Shown here: piece by piece, positions 1 through 11,372 of the stretch | How the letters are laid out: each line of letters opens with the position of its first letter | Position numbering within the stretch: the first letter of the stretch is position 1 | Source of the DNA: Trichobilharzia szidati | Taxonomy: Eukaryota; Platyhelminthes; Trematoda; Strigeidida; Schistosomatidae | Length of the DNA stretch: 64,000 bases | Assembly: GCA_944472155.2 (NCBI GenBank) | Contig: OX235274.1 | Span: 31,866,052 to 31,930,051, forward strand | Reading direction: 5' to 3' | Notes under the pieces: model-generated | The model's input: the letters and a program-made list of their open reading frames with translations, nothing else | The model's database searches: none | Told to the model about the DNA's origin: nothing | Translations under genes and position numbers: made by a program

Positions 1-235
1 ACTCACAAGTCAGCAAGGCGTATCTGCGATCTTGAAGGAACTCAGTTCATTGGTAACGTCTCTGATTGCAGCCCCACTGGGTGAAGCGGGCTCGAATCTC
101 AGAAGGGACATGAGTTCCTTCGAGGTTGCAGATACGTCCTCTGCTGACTGACTTGTGAGTGCCAACTAGCACGAAACCTAGGTCAAGCAAGGTGTCCTGT
201 GGCCGATTGCCTCCAACCATCTAATACAAACGATT
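1..235. repeat. Family D tRNA-derived repeat, foldback copy
   Basis: The ends of this copy pair with each other: bases 1-56 are the reverse complement of about 100-158. A tRNA-like segment (A-box-like, then GGCTCGAATC) lies between the arms. The hammerhead motif downstream (GTGC..GCAC, GAAA, CCTAGG) is kept, but the upstream core is altered. Confidence 0.75.
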
Positions 236-1060
236 CAAAGTGCACTGTGATGGCGAGCCACCTAATGGCATGGTGGCCACATTGCAACCTTCACTGACGA
301 TAGATATCAGTCTGCACCAAACAGAGGACTATAGACATTACACTAGTTACTGACTAGTGCCCAATCATGCATACATTATTAGATAAATAAGATTTGAGCA
401 TTTCAACTTAACCTTTTTGGATGCTTAATGATATTTGCTAGTTAAATCCTTATTCTTATCTCAATAATTGGTAGCATTGCAAATACGTATTACTGGTTGG
501 ACTATGAGTCCAGCGACAGACGTTTCCATAGAAGTTCTTTTTTTTATTCACTCCTTCATGTTTTGAGTGGAAAGTAGGACTTCAAGATTTGAAGTTTTAA
601 GCAGCATTGAGGATGTTTTCTACTTTATGGGATGCGCTGAATAGCCTAACGCTTAGAATTCTGCCTTCTCTGGGCTAGTAAGGGGTTAAGGAAAAATATG
701 TCGGCCTAGAATCGGGCGCGGACCTCCCACGCGACTGGCATTGTTTTTTAATTCATATTTATATTCACTGTTTTTGAATATGCGGTTTAGTTTACCTATA
801 AAATATTTCAAGAGACTTTCATGTGCAGGTAGGTGTCAGGAGCTGTGATATTATTATTATTGTTATTAAAATCGACTAAAAGTACAAATTTGGTACATTT
901 TGAGCATCAAGAAATGCGCCACCCAAAAACAAATGAAGGAGGTCATCCACAAAAAGCAAGTAAGCATTCTAGTCAAGATCATTCAATACCCGTCACTTAA
1001 TGTTATATTCAGAAAGGGAAGAAAGAAGGAAATTACAGCGTGTTTGCCACTGATTACAAC
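236..1060. other. No gene; AT-rich with a worn SINE tail
   Basis: Bases 540-690 look like a worn reverse copy of the family C tail. I see nothing else that can be named here. Confidence 0.5.
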
Positions 1061-1065
1061 GACTC

Positions 1066-1430
1066 GTGGCTATATGTGATAGCGTCTTGATCCACCGATC
1101 CATCAGCAACAGGGATCTCTGGGAGAAAACCAACCAAGAACCAATTGTGAAACAAATATGCAGGAAGAAATGCAGTTGGCGGATTGGCCATACTCTTAGG
1201 AAACCATCAAGTGACATCACAAGGCAGGCCATCTCTCGAGTGCAACCCGAAAGGGAAGCGGCGAGTTGGTCGTCACTGCAAGGGTTACTTGGAGGAGGTC
1301 ATGTGAAGAGGAGATGAAAGCGTATGGGCAGACTTAGAGCCAGGTGAAAACTCTAGCAAAGAACCGAACGCAATGGAGACGCGCGGCTAAAGTCCTATGT
1401 TCCTCTAGGAATTAAAGGAGATAATAATAA
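1066..1430 (+). mobile_element. LINE fragment, second family, 3' end
   Basis: Frameshifted remains of the C-terminal part of a non-LTR ORF: an RDLWEKTNQEP motif, [18 protein letters not shown], then a GRRRV..TW-like and W-rich end. The tail is a TAA-type microsatellite at 1420-1432. Related copies lie at 28745, 31195, 41800, 43395 and 54090. Confidence 0.75.
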
Positions 1431-1434
1431 TAAT

Positions 1435-2615
1435 CCCATTAAAAGAGCGATTCCGTAGCAACGGATGTAAATCTAACACAGATATCCTTCATCCTTTGGC
1501 GTTAAAACCGCCTTTTCCATCCATCGGCAATAAGAGCTTCTTGGATAACATTCATACCACATTTCCAAGCTGACAAAGTTGGTGCTTCAAGATGACCATA
1601 CTCAATGAATGATGGTTTCTATCGCGGGCCTCAGAATTACTCACACAATAATACTATAGGACACAAGTAATTCCACGAAGGCAGATTCGTCTCCCATCCC
1701 CAGCTCGAGGAGGTCAGATTTCACACGAGTAGAAGAAGACTGAGAGTACCAAAATACTGCAAACCCAACCTTTGACAGACAGGCTTTCGACACAACAGCT
1801 CCAGAGGTGTCTGAAATCGAGACTTTCGAAGGTAACAGCTAGTTTCCATCAATATTCATTTACTCACTAACACACTTCATTACTTGAAGTTTCTTTTAAA
1901 AAAATCAACAGCAGCAGCAACAACGACAACTTATCTACGCATAATTTTCAAGTCAAAAAAAAATTATTATTATCAGTAAGATACTTAAGATAGACACAAG
2001 CAAAAGAAATGTCAAAAATGCATTCTGTTCATTCATTATCAAACAGTCACATAAAAATATGATTTTAAAACGCACAAAATACGCAAGACACATACACACA
2101 GGCATATAATACGCAATTGCCGATAATAAAAATTAAACAAAAACACGTACGTACGTACAAGTCTATAAAATCTGTTCAAAAATTTTATCACATCTTTGTT
2201 ACAATTATCTGCTGCAAAAGAAAACAAAAAACAAAAAAAACAAGAGGGAATTTTAAATGTTGGGAAACGCGCGCGAAAATTTGTTGTCTCTTTTATTAAA
2301 AAAACAAACAAAATAAAATGATGAAAGTTTGTACACATGCTAATTGAGAAGGATCTATCGATTTTTGTTTAAATCATTTGGCAATCGAATTATTCAAAGA
2401 GCATATTGCGCGTCACATTTACTCACAAGTATACTTTGTTTTAACCAGCTGTAAATTTACGTCCTGTACTCACGTGGGGATTTTTCAATGGCTTTCAACA
2501 TACCATATCATGGTATGTTTTGAAGTGATAAACAGGTTAGATGTCGGAAGGAGTGTGTTGCAAAGAATGGTATAGGAGGAAGTAAACAGCTGTCCAGTAC
2601 TCCTAGGTTCTGCGA
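1435..2615. other. AT-rich stretch, no gene seen
   Basis: No conserved coding pattern, RNA gene or named repeat is visible. Short ORFs on both strands are low-complexity. Confidence 0.5.
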
Positions 2616-2690
2616 TGCTCCTCTGTCTGTCTGTCTGGATTCAACATAGAACTTGGCACCGAAGTGCAGCAGTTCGAGTGAGAAAGGCGA
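2616..2690 (-). mobile_element. RTE-like LINE 3' tail, inverted
   Basis: A short reverse-strand copy of the LINE 3' end. It has the (CAGA)n tail followed by the TTGAA..GTGCAGCAGTTCGA-type block seen at the ends of the 5376, 22350, 37375 and 61690 copies. It is joined head-on to the RT fragment that follows. Confidence 0.7.
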
Positions 2691-3420
2691 AGGAGATGGA
2701 AAAAGCAACGGCGATAGGCAACTCTTTAGACTCATCAGGGAAACGGGTGGGAGAAGGCAAGTCATAAGTGAGATTATTTCTGAGAAAAATGGCTCCTTAA
2801 TTAGCTCTCAGGATAGACGCCTCGAACGCTGGAAAGAACACTTCGAGGAACAATTTAACTTGCCTACAGCCACACTGAGCCTCCCCGCCATCCAGCACAC
2901 ACCAGAATGGGATATAGACACTGGCCCGCCGTCTGTAAGTGAGGTCACCAAAGCTATCTGTAATTTGAAACGAGGCAAAGCGGCAGGACCCGACGGAATT
3001 ATTCCGGAGGTGTTTAAATATGGGGGTGACATACTAGTATATAGTTTAACTAAGGTACTAGGTAACGTCTGGGAATCAAAGACGGTTCCATCAGACTGGG
3101 GTAAGTCACTTATTATACCAATATTCAAGAAGGGAGACAAGTCCTCATGTGATAATCATAGAGGAATCAGCCTAATGAACATAGTCTCTAAAATCCTAGG
3201 CTCAGTAATCATGAACAGACTAAGCCGAACTCGGGAGGAACAAACGAGGGAAAATCAAGCGGGCTTTAGGCCAGATAGAGGGTGCACAGATCATATCTTC
3301 ACTCTCCGACAGATCCTAGAACATAGACACACTTTTAGGCGTCCAACAATTGCCATATTTCTTGATTTGAAGGCGGCCTTCGACTCCGTGGATGCTCCTC
3401 TAACCGATGTCAGATCATGG
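2691..3420 (+). mobile_element. RTE/SR2-like reverse transcriptase fragment
   Basis: An open frame carries the N-terminal half of a non-LTR reverse transcriptase. It shows [47 protein letters not shown] and motif A FLDLKAAFDSVD. The frame breaks at about 3408, before the YADD motif, so no active enzyme is encoded. It is the most intact RT piece of this family in the window. The closest known family is the RTE clade (schistosome SR2). That assignment rests on motif recognition. Confidence 0.85.
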
Positions 3421-3429
3421 TGGAATCCT

Positions 3430-3845
3430 GTAAGCAATCAAATCGAATCCTTGTAAACCGACACTTGAATATCAATATCTGACGCTCACTAGTGACTGAC
3501 CCTATTCAGCTAAGGTTTTAGTGAGAAGTCATGACTGGCAGTGGGGGACAGCAGGTCGGGTGTAAGGACAAATACTCGCCACGGATGAGATTGGCTAATG
3601 GTAGCACTATATCGAGAGTTGGCAGAAGTTGGAATTCATGGACTGGCCATTGGATAGGGCCCCAGAGGCTTACTGGTCTACAAGCTCGCCCTATAACCGA
3701 AAGGTCCTAGGTTCGAACCCCGGCGAGTGTGTACCACTGAAGAGTCCGCAACTAGGCCGACGAAATAGCTGTCCAGTACTCCCAGGTCTTCCAGTGTTAT
3801 CTCATTATGAAATTCTGTGACCAATCAAATCAATTTCTTGCAAAT
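3430..3845 (+). repeat. Family B repeat: tRNA-like head plus hammerhead
   Basis: In order: a unit head (GCTCACTAGTGAC..), a tRNA-like segment with B box GGTTCGAACCCC at about 3712, then a hammerhead-like block. That block has CTGAAGA, GAAA, TAGCTG, TC and CAGTAC (3750-3800). The tail reads CAATCAAATC. Stem II is disturbed in this copy. Confidence 0.75.
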
Positions 3846-4049
3846 TAACAAGTGATATAAAGGAATTCACTACTGTATATATAAACATGTTGTTTAAAAT
3901 AAAGCTATTACTGTTATATTATTAAAAATTGAAAATCCCAGTAAATCTCTGGTCCTTGCGGATCCAGAATCCGGTTGTAATACACATGTGGATTGATATG
4001 AAATGTTATTTGGCTAATAAGTCTAAACGAGGAACACTGTGTCGCCTTG

Positions 4050-4500
4050 AACACTTACTACCGGGGAGAACTGGACAGCTTTTTCGTCCTACTCCAAGAG
4101 TTTTCATCTGTACGCACATCAGGGATGAGACCCAAGACGATATTCAGGTAGGTTACAAGGCAAGATTGTTAAACATTCAGTCACTTGGATGGAATCTAAT
4201 GGCCCATGAATTCTAACTTCCGCTGTTTCGAGATACATAACGGGGACGCCGAGTGACAGAAGTTAAAATTCATAGGCCGCTGGATTCCATCCCAGTGACT
4301 AAATGGTCGACAAGCTCACTCTGTATGCTTGAAGGACGTGGGTTCGGTCCTTTGTGTGATGAGTGCCTACTGATGAAAAGTCGCGAACCGGGACGAAACA
4401 ACTCATCAGTACTCTCTAGTTTTCAATGATTCTCTAACTGAAGTCAGTTCGTGGTTGATCCTGGAACCAATCAAGTCCCCGCCAAACAAAGTTTGATGAC
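4050..4500. repeat. Family B, two worn copies head to head
   Basis: A minus-strand worn copy (4050-4170) is followed by a plus-strand copy (4185-4500). The plus copy keeps the tRNA-like B box region near 4340, GGGACGAAAC and the CTCTAACTGA tail. The hammerhead core is damaged in both. Confidence 0.6.
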
Positions 4501-4734
4501 TTATCTCTGTATCTTGGTTTTCATATCCAATTCATTAGACATGCAGTGGATAGTTTAATTGTCTTCCTAGACAGCATCTTTAGTGCTGACTAATTATTCT
4601 AAGGAAACGTTTTAAAAGATTCCAGCAATTTAAGATTTTTAGCTTATACATGAAATCATCAATAATTAATTACTGCACTTCATATTTATTTTACTATAAT
4701 GTAAACGAAGTATTTATTGATTTACTTATTGGGT

Positions 4735-5012
4735 TATAAGTAAGACCAGGGAACACTGAACTGTTGTTTCGTCCTAGTTTGGGACGGCGTCTGCACATTA
4801 TGCACACATGGAAGCTCGAACCCGGGGCATTCTGGTTACACGCCGAGCTCGTAGACGATTCAGCCACTAGGACCAGAACTTGCCCTGTAACCGAAAGGCC
4901 CTGGGGTTTGAGTCTCAGTATGTGTGTATACTGCTGAAAAGTTCAGCACTAGGACGAAACGGCAGTAGAGTACTCATTGATCTACCAGTGATTCTCTGAG
5001 TGAACATGTCAA
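4735..5012. repeat. Family B foldback
   Basis: A minus-strand copy (4735-4870) runs directly into a plus-strand copy (4871-5012), so the tRNA-like halves meet at the centre. Both cores are mutated: the plus copy has CTGAAAA where the hammerhead needs CTGANGA. Confidence 0.7.
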
Positions 5013-5375
5013 CGTCAAAGCGAAACAGAAAGGTGAAGAACAAGCAGATCATATGATGAAAATCATTCAACATAAACATTAAAGCAAATATAGCGGACTA
5101 TAAACTGCTTTACAATAAATTGTGTGAAACAGCTTTCGCTAGGTAATTCTCTTTAAGCAAAACATTGGCATAAAACTCCTCAATTAATAGAGTAAACTGC
5201 TGCTCACCAGTCCAAGATTATTTCAGTTAACTGTAAGACAGTGAAAAGTACATTCATATACATAAAAGATGATATACAAAACAGAATTTCATCCCGATAC
5301 ATAGACAGATCTGATGTTTGCAAGTAAAGATTTACAGAAATTCAACCGACAGGTAACAAGGTGTATTAGCTATGT

Positions 5376-6060
5376 TATTTCTGTCCTCTTTTATGACTGT
5401 GAGACCTAACCATTGAAAGTGGAAGACATCAAAAGCGTGGTTAGCAGTCTTTCATCAGAGGGGTCTGCGTTCTATCTCCCGTGTGAAGTGGTATAATAAG
5501 GTGAGCTATATTAAGGTTTGACTTTGGTCGAGTGCCAGTCAGGTAAGAAGGGAAATCAATAGACGAGGCTGTGAAGTTGCATCAACATGTGTTACCTATG
5601 CCTAGCCATCCGATTCCTCGATGGGTAGTGTTATCTGAAATAGGATGGATGGATGGAAAAGAGCCAGTGGTGATCAAACCAAAACATGGCCTCACCAGTC
5701 AATCAAATCCACAACGGTTAGTTTAAGCCAGTCACGTAGGAAGGTGTAGACTTCCTGATTAGTTGGGGTCTTCGGGATGGTAAAAACTAGTGGATGGAGA
5801 TAATTGATGATACGGCTCGAAATCGTTCTCAACGCAGATGCATCCACCTCTTGTGACTTATAATATCCAGTAAAACTATATTGTTCTTCGATATTAATAT
5901 TCTCTTTGCCTCATATCTCTATTTAATGTCTTTGTTTTGTATTTCTTTTTATTTTCCTTTCTTGCTCTGTTTGCTACATGGAGTGTGGTGATTTGAACTG
6001 GTGCACGTCAGTGCAAAAGTTCTATTTTGAAAACAGACAGACAGATTACGGCAACAATTC
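5376..6060 (+). mobile_element. RTE-like LINE, 3' end
   Basis: Frameshifted C-terminal ORF remnant, then the family 3' UTR: AATAAAACTATATTG-like block, pyrimidine-rich run, GTGTGGTGATTTGAACTG, and a (CAGA)n tail at about 6037-6046. It is truncated at the 5' end. Confidence 0.8.
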
Positions 6061-6790
6061 ATCAGATACGTTAGCAGAGAGAAGTAAACTAAATTCTTTC
6101 ATGTGAAAAAAGCTCCAACTAGTAATGCGGCATTTTATATGTAAGTAATATATAGTCATCATTCTGATAGTAGACGACTACATACAATGTAGTAGATAAG
6201 TAAAAGTTATCTTTAAAATACGCAAAATACTAGAGACAGATAACAGTAGTGTTATTACATAAGTGATGATTGATTTGTGAATGACATGTCAAGAATAATA
6301 AAGCATTATGTGTTTCATACTAATTTTAGTGGTGTTTTTGCTGTTGTTGGTTTTTAAAGCCTCTTTACAAATAACACTGTAATAATCACAAAAACTTAAA
6401 TTCTAGTAATCTATAATAAACAATCAAAATGTGTCTGCATTGAAAATGATTTCTACTGGCGGCAGACATGTATAATCAAATCACCCGCCCCCTCAAAATA
6501 TGCGTTCAGTAAAACAAAAATTGATAACAAAAAAACAATATCAGACCTTAGTGTTAGACATCATTCTCACAAAAAGACGCAAACCCTTAAACCCCCCCCC
6601 CCCAACAAATGCTTGGAAGTGTACTATGAATGAGAAGTATACAGTCGAACTATACACATGTACCAGTGTATAATCTGTAATTCAGTACTTCAGACAATAA
6701 GTTTCCCTCTTCATACAACCGGTTCCTTTAATTAGTTTGAAAAATGAGCGATCATATTTGCAAGATAATACAGAATCTTCTATAGTCGGT
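6061..6790. other. AT-rich stretch, no gene seen
   Basis: Contains a poly-C run at about 6592-6603 and otherwise no recognisable feature. Confidence 0.5.
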
Positions 6791-6794
6791 TTGT

Positions 6795-7078
6795 AAGGAT
6801 TAGTTTCGTTTTTACGAGTTGATCCCGGGTTGATATCAGTTAGAGAACCATTGAAAACCAGCCAGGGAGTACTGGGCAGCTGTTTGGGAATCATAGACAG
6901 TACGCACCCACCAACAGGGTTCAAACCCAGGACCTTCCGGTTACAAGGCAAGCTGGCTCGTATACCATTCAGCCACTGGGACCCGATGATACCCAAACTA
7001 GGACAAAACAGCTGTCCAGTACTCCATGCTGGTTTTCAATGGTTCTCTAACTGATATCAATCCATGATCAACTCATAA
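6795..7078. repeat. Family B foldback (subfamily with GAGTTGATC ends)
   Basis: The left arm starts CGAGTTGATCCCGGGTTGATATCAG and the right arm ends with its inverse (CTGATATCAATCCATGATCAACTC). The left copy has lost the GTCC/GAAA block. The tRNA-like segment (GGTTCAAACCC in inverse) lies towards the centre. Confidence 0.75.
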
Positions 7079-7254
7079 TACAGAATCGTTTTATATTTCA
7101 TGAATTCGTATCAACTGTATCCAATCTTAACAATATCAAAATATGAGTTATATAAAGGCCTGAACGCAATACATTCATCATAATGACATCAAGTTATCCA
7201 TAGAAAGTATAAGCAAGATAACTCCGAAATGATGTAGGTAAAAAAATTATTTAG

Positions 7255-7420
7255 TTTTCAAGAGTTGGTTCTCAGGGATTTCATTGGTTACAGGTTTGCT
7301 GACGACCTGGCATCCGTTAGCGAACTATTGGAAAACTAGGGAGTACCAGATAGCTGCGTTCGTCCCAGTTTGGGACTCTTTAGCAGTATGCACCAACTGG
7401 GACTCGAACCCGGTTAGAAG
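7255..7420 (-). repeat. Family B fragment
   Basis: A minus-strand worn copy with GTCCCAAACTGGGAC still pairing as stem II. The flanking core reads CTAAAGA and GAAC, so it is not a working hammerhead. Confidence 0.6.
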
Positions 7421-7439
7421 TGATATTATGTGATATAGA

Positions 7440-7860
7440 CAAACAATTCGGTAAATTTGGAAATTCAGTAAGTGAAAATCAAAATTGGGTAGAGTGTTAC
7501 GCAACAGAAATAAACACAAAACTCACACAGATAAAACAATTTCGAATATTTCTATCACAAAAGTAGATAAGTATCCTGCTCCTGTCAACTCTAACCGCAT
7601 TTACCAATTTACTTACACTTGTATTAGCAAGTACATAGGAAGGACTGAGAGGATAGCATACTACTGGACGTCTTCGTATTAAAGATAGGAAAGTGCAATT
7701 GTCTGACACCTGATTGATACAGTGAAGATTAGTCAAGTTCTCGAAATAATCAATAAACACAGGAAACCTTCATTACTTCGTATCGCAGAAGTCATAGGCA
7801 TCAAAATATTTCAACCAAACCTCTGTATGCAATAAGATAGCGTGACTAACTTTTGGATAC
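7440..7860 (+). mobile_element. Penelope-like element, GIY-YIG fragment
   Basis: Broken ORF with the PLE endonuclease start NRIYQFTYTCISKYIGRTER (degenerate GIY-YIG). Downstream is the C-terminal block with IAEVIGIKIFQPNLCMQ-like residues in other frames (7770-7835). Host-gene function is not indicated. Confidence 0.7.
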
Positions 7861-8164
7861 CATAATGGTAATTGTAAATGTTCTACCTGTGTGAATTTTG
7901 TATTTGCTTCTGCTGCTGGCTGGCTAACACTGTACCTAATTTTGGTTTTCACTTATATTGAGTTGAACTCACTATTCAGTTTCCCAAATTACCTGACTGT
8001 TTTGTCTATGTCATAATTTTACTTTTACTTTCCATTCCTACCAGCTCAAACTTTCCATCATATTATATACATAAATTTATTCTTTCGTTCGATTTTTTAT
8101 CCTATCTTTAGTCTATCCTTGTTTCCATACAAAAGTTGCACTCTGCTCCGAGCTCCCTAGTCTA

Positions 8165-8525
8165 GTTAAACCACAAATTTTCAGGTGATGGTTTGCAGGG
8201 ATTTGATTTCATTGGTTACAGGATTTCATAATGAGCAGAAATCGGCTCGTGGACCATTGGAAAACCAGCAGGGAGTACTGGACGGCTGTTTCGTCCGCCT
8301 AGCCTGGGACTCTTCAGTGGTACGCGCTCACCGGGGTTCGAACCCTTGACTTCCCTCTTAAAAGGAGAGCTTGCAGAACATTAAGCCACTGGCGCCTGAT
8401 CCAGTGGCCAGGCCATGAATTCCAACTTCTGTCAATTCACGACATAGAGCGACTGGCACTAGCCAATGTCATCGGTGAGTATGATTCGCTAACTGATGTC
8501 AGCTGATGATGAAATCCTGTAACTA
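8165..8525 (-). repeat. Family B copy with plus-strand stub
   Basis: Minus-strand copy. Its hammerhead core is complete at the invariant positions (CTGAAGA and GAAA), but the two stem I base pairs nearest the core are mismatched. It is followed at 8480-8525 by a short plus-strand tail of the same family, so it is a lopsided foldback. Confidence 0.7.
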
Positions 8526-8759
8526 ATATACCATGAATAATAAACCCTTTTAACGTTGAATAATGTCTGCTAACATCATTTCGCAATTATGTTGCTTATA
8601 CTTTCTATGAATAGCACGAAGTTACTGTGATGAATGTATTATGTTTGAAACTTTTTAAATTTATACTTTGATATCGTTTAGGTTAGATACAATTGACAAG
8701 AATTCATGAAATATAAAACGACTTCAACATATCCTGCAAATATATATTCATTCTTTCTT

Positions 8760-8819
8760 CGTTCAAAATGACTTTTATTGACCTACAGTCCCACATTAAA
8801 GTTGCCTATGAATGCCTTA

Positions 8820-8860
<41 letters not shown>

Positions 8861-9830
8861 CATTTAGAAGACAAATTTCGCGAGATGATATCATTTTTTG
8901 AAGTGGACAATATCTTCCTTTCACCAGTTTTGTTCCTATCCAGTATAAACGTTCCCTAGTGAAATGTTTGTTCTCAAGGGCCCGAAAAATATTCACGAGT
9001 AACACATTGATGGATGAGCTTCGGAATATGCATTCAGTTTTATTAGCTAGTGGTTATCCAGAGAATTTCATCACTTGTCACAATAAGGATAGACCACATC
9101 TCGAAAAGAAAGCTATCTTTATTAACCTACCATTCAAGGGTGACCAGATTATGCAGTTGACAGCTCAGAGACTTCGGTCAGCCATCAAACGCACATTCTA
9201 CGCCACCACATCTCTTTTTCTCACATGCCGAACATTTTCGATCCCTATACCTACGATTAAAGGACGAAATTCTGTGGACTCTACTTCAAACTGTATCTAC
9301 AAGTTCACCTGCAGCTGCGGTGACACCTATATTGGCAGAACCAATAGAATGATCCAATGTCGTCGACAAGAACATGTTTCAAAATGGATACTAAATCATA
9401 TAGAAAATCCCAATGCAGTTAATCTGAATAGAAATCCAGCATCATCCATTGCAAAACACTTATTAATGTCAGGTCACAAAATCAATCAATGTTAATGACT
9501 GTTTCACAATTATTTCACCACATAACTCTAATTCAGGGTTGGTTATTGAAGGTGATGGAAGCAATTTGGATTAATCACATACAGCCTAAACTGTGTGTAC
9601 AAAAAACAATAGACTTCAATCTTCGCCTACCATGGACTACATGACCTATTTAAATATGATTGGTCATTAATATGTACTTTTGTTTTTTATTTAACTGAGT
9701 CATGAACTTTATTTTATTCTATTATTGTTAACCATATTAGTTGTAAAGAAACTACGAAATGATATCATCTCGCGAAATTGGTCTTCTAAATGCCTTGTTC
9801 AAATTTATCAAACGGACTAATTGTTTTAAT
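8760..9830 (+). mobile_element. Penelope-like element, 3' half with GIY-YIG
   Basis: The ORF at 8959-9495 carries the PLE linker (KKAIFINLPFKGDQI, QRLRSAIKRTFYATT) and the GIY-YIG nuclease start CIYKFTCSCGDTYIGRTNR, then REHV-like QEHV. The C-terminal block continues with a frameshift to about 9640. The 3' end (ATATCATCTCGCGAAATT, 9760-9778) also occurs inverted at 8873-8905, left of the ORF. Flanking inverted end copies are typical of Penelope insertions. The reverse transcriptase domain is missing. Confidence 0.82.
8823..8857. repeat. (AT)n microsatellite
   Basis: About 35 bp of AT dinucleotide, placed at the junction of the inverted PLE end copy. Confidence 0.95.
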
Positions 9831-9859
9831 ATATACAAAGAATTGGATACCGAATTTCG

Positions 9860-10080
9860 TCGCAGTCCAGGTCATCGGTCGAGTGGAACCCAAATTGGAA
9901 ACGACAAGTGGAGCATCTAAGGGGGACATGGGGAACATTGTGTGAAGAGGAGATCAGAGACTATGAGCAATCGTAGGGCCATGTAAAGAGGACCACCACC
10001 ACCACTGAGAACAGGACAAAGTGGAGTTGTGCTGTTGAAGCCTAATATTCCACTTGGAACGCGACGGAACCATAATAACA
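9860..10080 (+). mobile_element. LINE fragment, second family, 3' end
   Basis: Worn copy of the extreme C-terminal region (..GTCGAGTGGAACCCAAA.., TGTGAAGAGGAGAT) ending with the CCACTTGGAACGCGA..AATAACAATA tail. Confidence 0.6.
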
Positions 10081-10149
10081 ATATACAAACAATTGAATGC
10101 CCTGATTATGTGCACCTGTCACCTAGAAAATAAATTCACTAGGCCGTCT

Positions 10150-10295
10150 AAAGCATCCACATAAGGCATCAAGCTTGAGCTTTGACGTTTCAGTAGCAGT
10201 GGTGCTATCTTTTAGTTTTTTCTTCACCCTCAACCTTCCCATTTTACCGGGCTGGCCCCGGACCACGTGAGGCATGGTTGGCACGAGTATCTCAC
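10150..10295 (-). repeat. Family C SINE fragment
   Basis: Reverse copy containing the TTTGACGTTTCAGTAGCAGTGG and CCGGACCACGTGAGGCATGGTTGGC-like blocks. The tRNA-like head is cut short. Confidence 0.6.
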
Positions 10296-10359
10296 CACCA
10301 TTGAACAACCACCGACGCCCAAAGTAACCACACAGGTAAACAATACACATTTAGAATTT

Positions 10360-10930
10360 AATTGGCGGATGGTGACTAGCAGTGGAATCCAGTCAGGATG
10401 CGCGTTTCGTCCTATTTGGGACCCGTCAGCTAACTGGATGTACCTGCATTTCCCAGTGAGTGATGATGTTCCCACCGAGGCTCGAACCCAGTTCCCATAG
10501 TTTCAAATGCCAAAGCGCCATCCACTAGACCACTTGGGCCACCTCTTGTGCAACGGATCATATTGGTTATTTAATTGAGTTTTTTAGATTTTTCCGTCGA
10601 TTGATTGGACCGAAGTGCTCTGTTTCAGGTTGAAATGTCGGCTTCTCGTGCAGATGCTTCGATAGCGCTTTGGCGTTTGAAACTATGGGCACTGGGTTCG
10701 AGCCTCGGTAGGAACATCATCACTCACTGCGGAATACAGGCACACCCAGTTGGCTGACGAGTCCCAAATAGGACGAAATGCGCATCCTGACTGTATTCCA
10801 CTGCTAGTCACCATTCATGCCCAGATATCGTCGAAGCATCTGCACAAGAAGCCGACATGTCAATCTGAGATCGAGGACTTCGGTTCAATCAATCGACGGG
10901 AAAATCTAAATAATTCCATTAAATAAATAC
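10360..10930. repeat. Family A (Sm-alpha-like) inverted pair with long stem
   Basis: Left is a minus-strand copy (10360-10550) with A box TGGTCTAGTGG, B box GGTTCGAGCCT and a hammerhead whose core is CTGACGG. Right is a plus-strand copy (10650-10860) with an intact core. Around the right copy, 10586-10668 and 10820-10905 are inverted repeats of each other at roughly 85-90 percent by eye, so the hammerhead sits in the loop of a long hairpin. The family matches the described layout of schistosome Sm-alpha repeats. Confidence 0.8.
10746..10794 (+). ncRNA. Hammerhead ribozyme motif (family A)
   Basis: Stem I CCAGTTGG pairs with CTGACTGT at 7 of 8 positions with wobbles. The core is CTGACGA (10754-10760). 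Stem II is GTCC/GGAC with loop CAAATA. GAAA (10775-10778) precedes the palindromic stem III TGCGCA. Cleavage is expected after ATC at 10786. All invariant core bases are present. Activity is inferred. Confidence 0.82.
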
Positions 10931-11010
10931 ACATTTAGTTCAGGAATAGACAGGAAAAGCACAAATACTTTTGCATCAGTATGAAACATTTTAAAATAAA
11001 AATCAATAAA

Positions 11011-11372
11011 TCAATCACCTAGTTCTAAAAGTTGATTTCGACCGAATATTTGAATTAAATCATCTTCGATTTTCACTGAATTCACTTTTACACCAAACTC
11101 TGCAGATTGTGAATTTTGAGATTTTGCAAGATCTGTAGGCATTGAATTAACACTTGGTAGAGCAGTATTATTATCCGATTGACTGTTAACCAGGCTTTCA
11201 TTTGTCTGTCGATCGACTAAAGTATCTGATCCAGAAGATGAAGAATTCTGATTCAGTGGAGGAGGACTCACTGATGAATGATGCTTTAGGGAATGAGAAT
11301 TCACAGATACCGAGGATAATTGGGCAGATTTTACAGGATTCACGTCAACCAAGAGACCAGTCGGCACACGAC
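11011..11372 (-). CDS. ULK3: ULK3 exon 12 (last coding exon)
   Basis: Completes Gly488 and encodes 119 codons and the TGA stop. The sequence is Ser/Asn-rich and disordered-looking and ends NQLLELGD. It lies 12.3 kb from exon 11. No clear AATAAA follows on the minus strand within about 100 bp. Confidence 0.75.

Noticed and set aside
2653..3456. 267-codon ORF as a host gene
   Set aside because: It is a reverse transcriptase fragment of an RTE-like LINE. Its first residues come from an inverted LINE tail.
8817..9005. Minus-strand ORF with an Ile-Tyr run
   Set aside because: It is translation of an (AT)n microsatellite.
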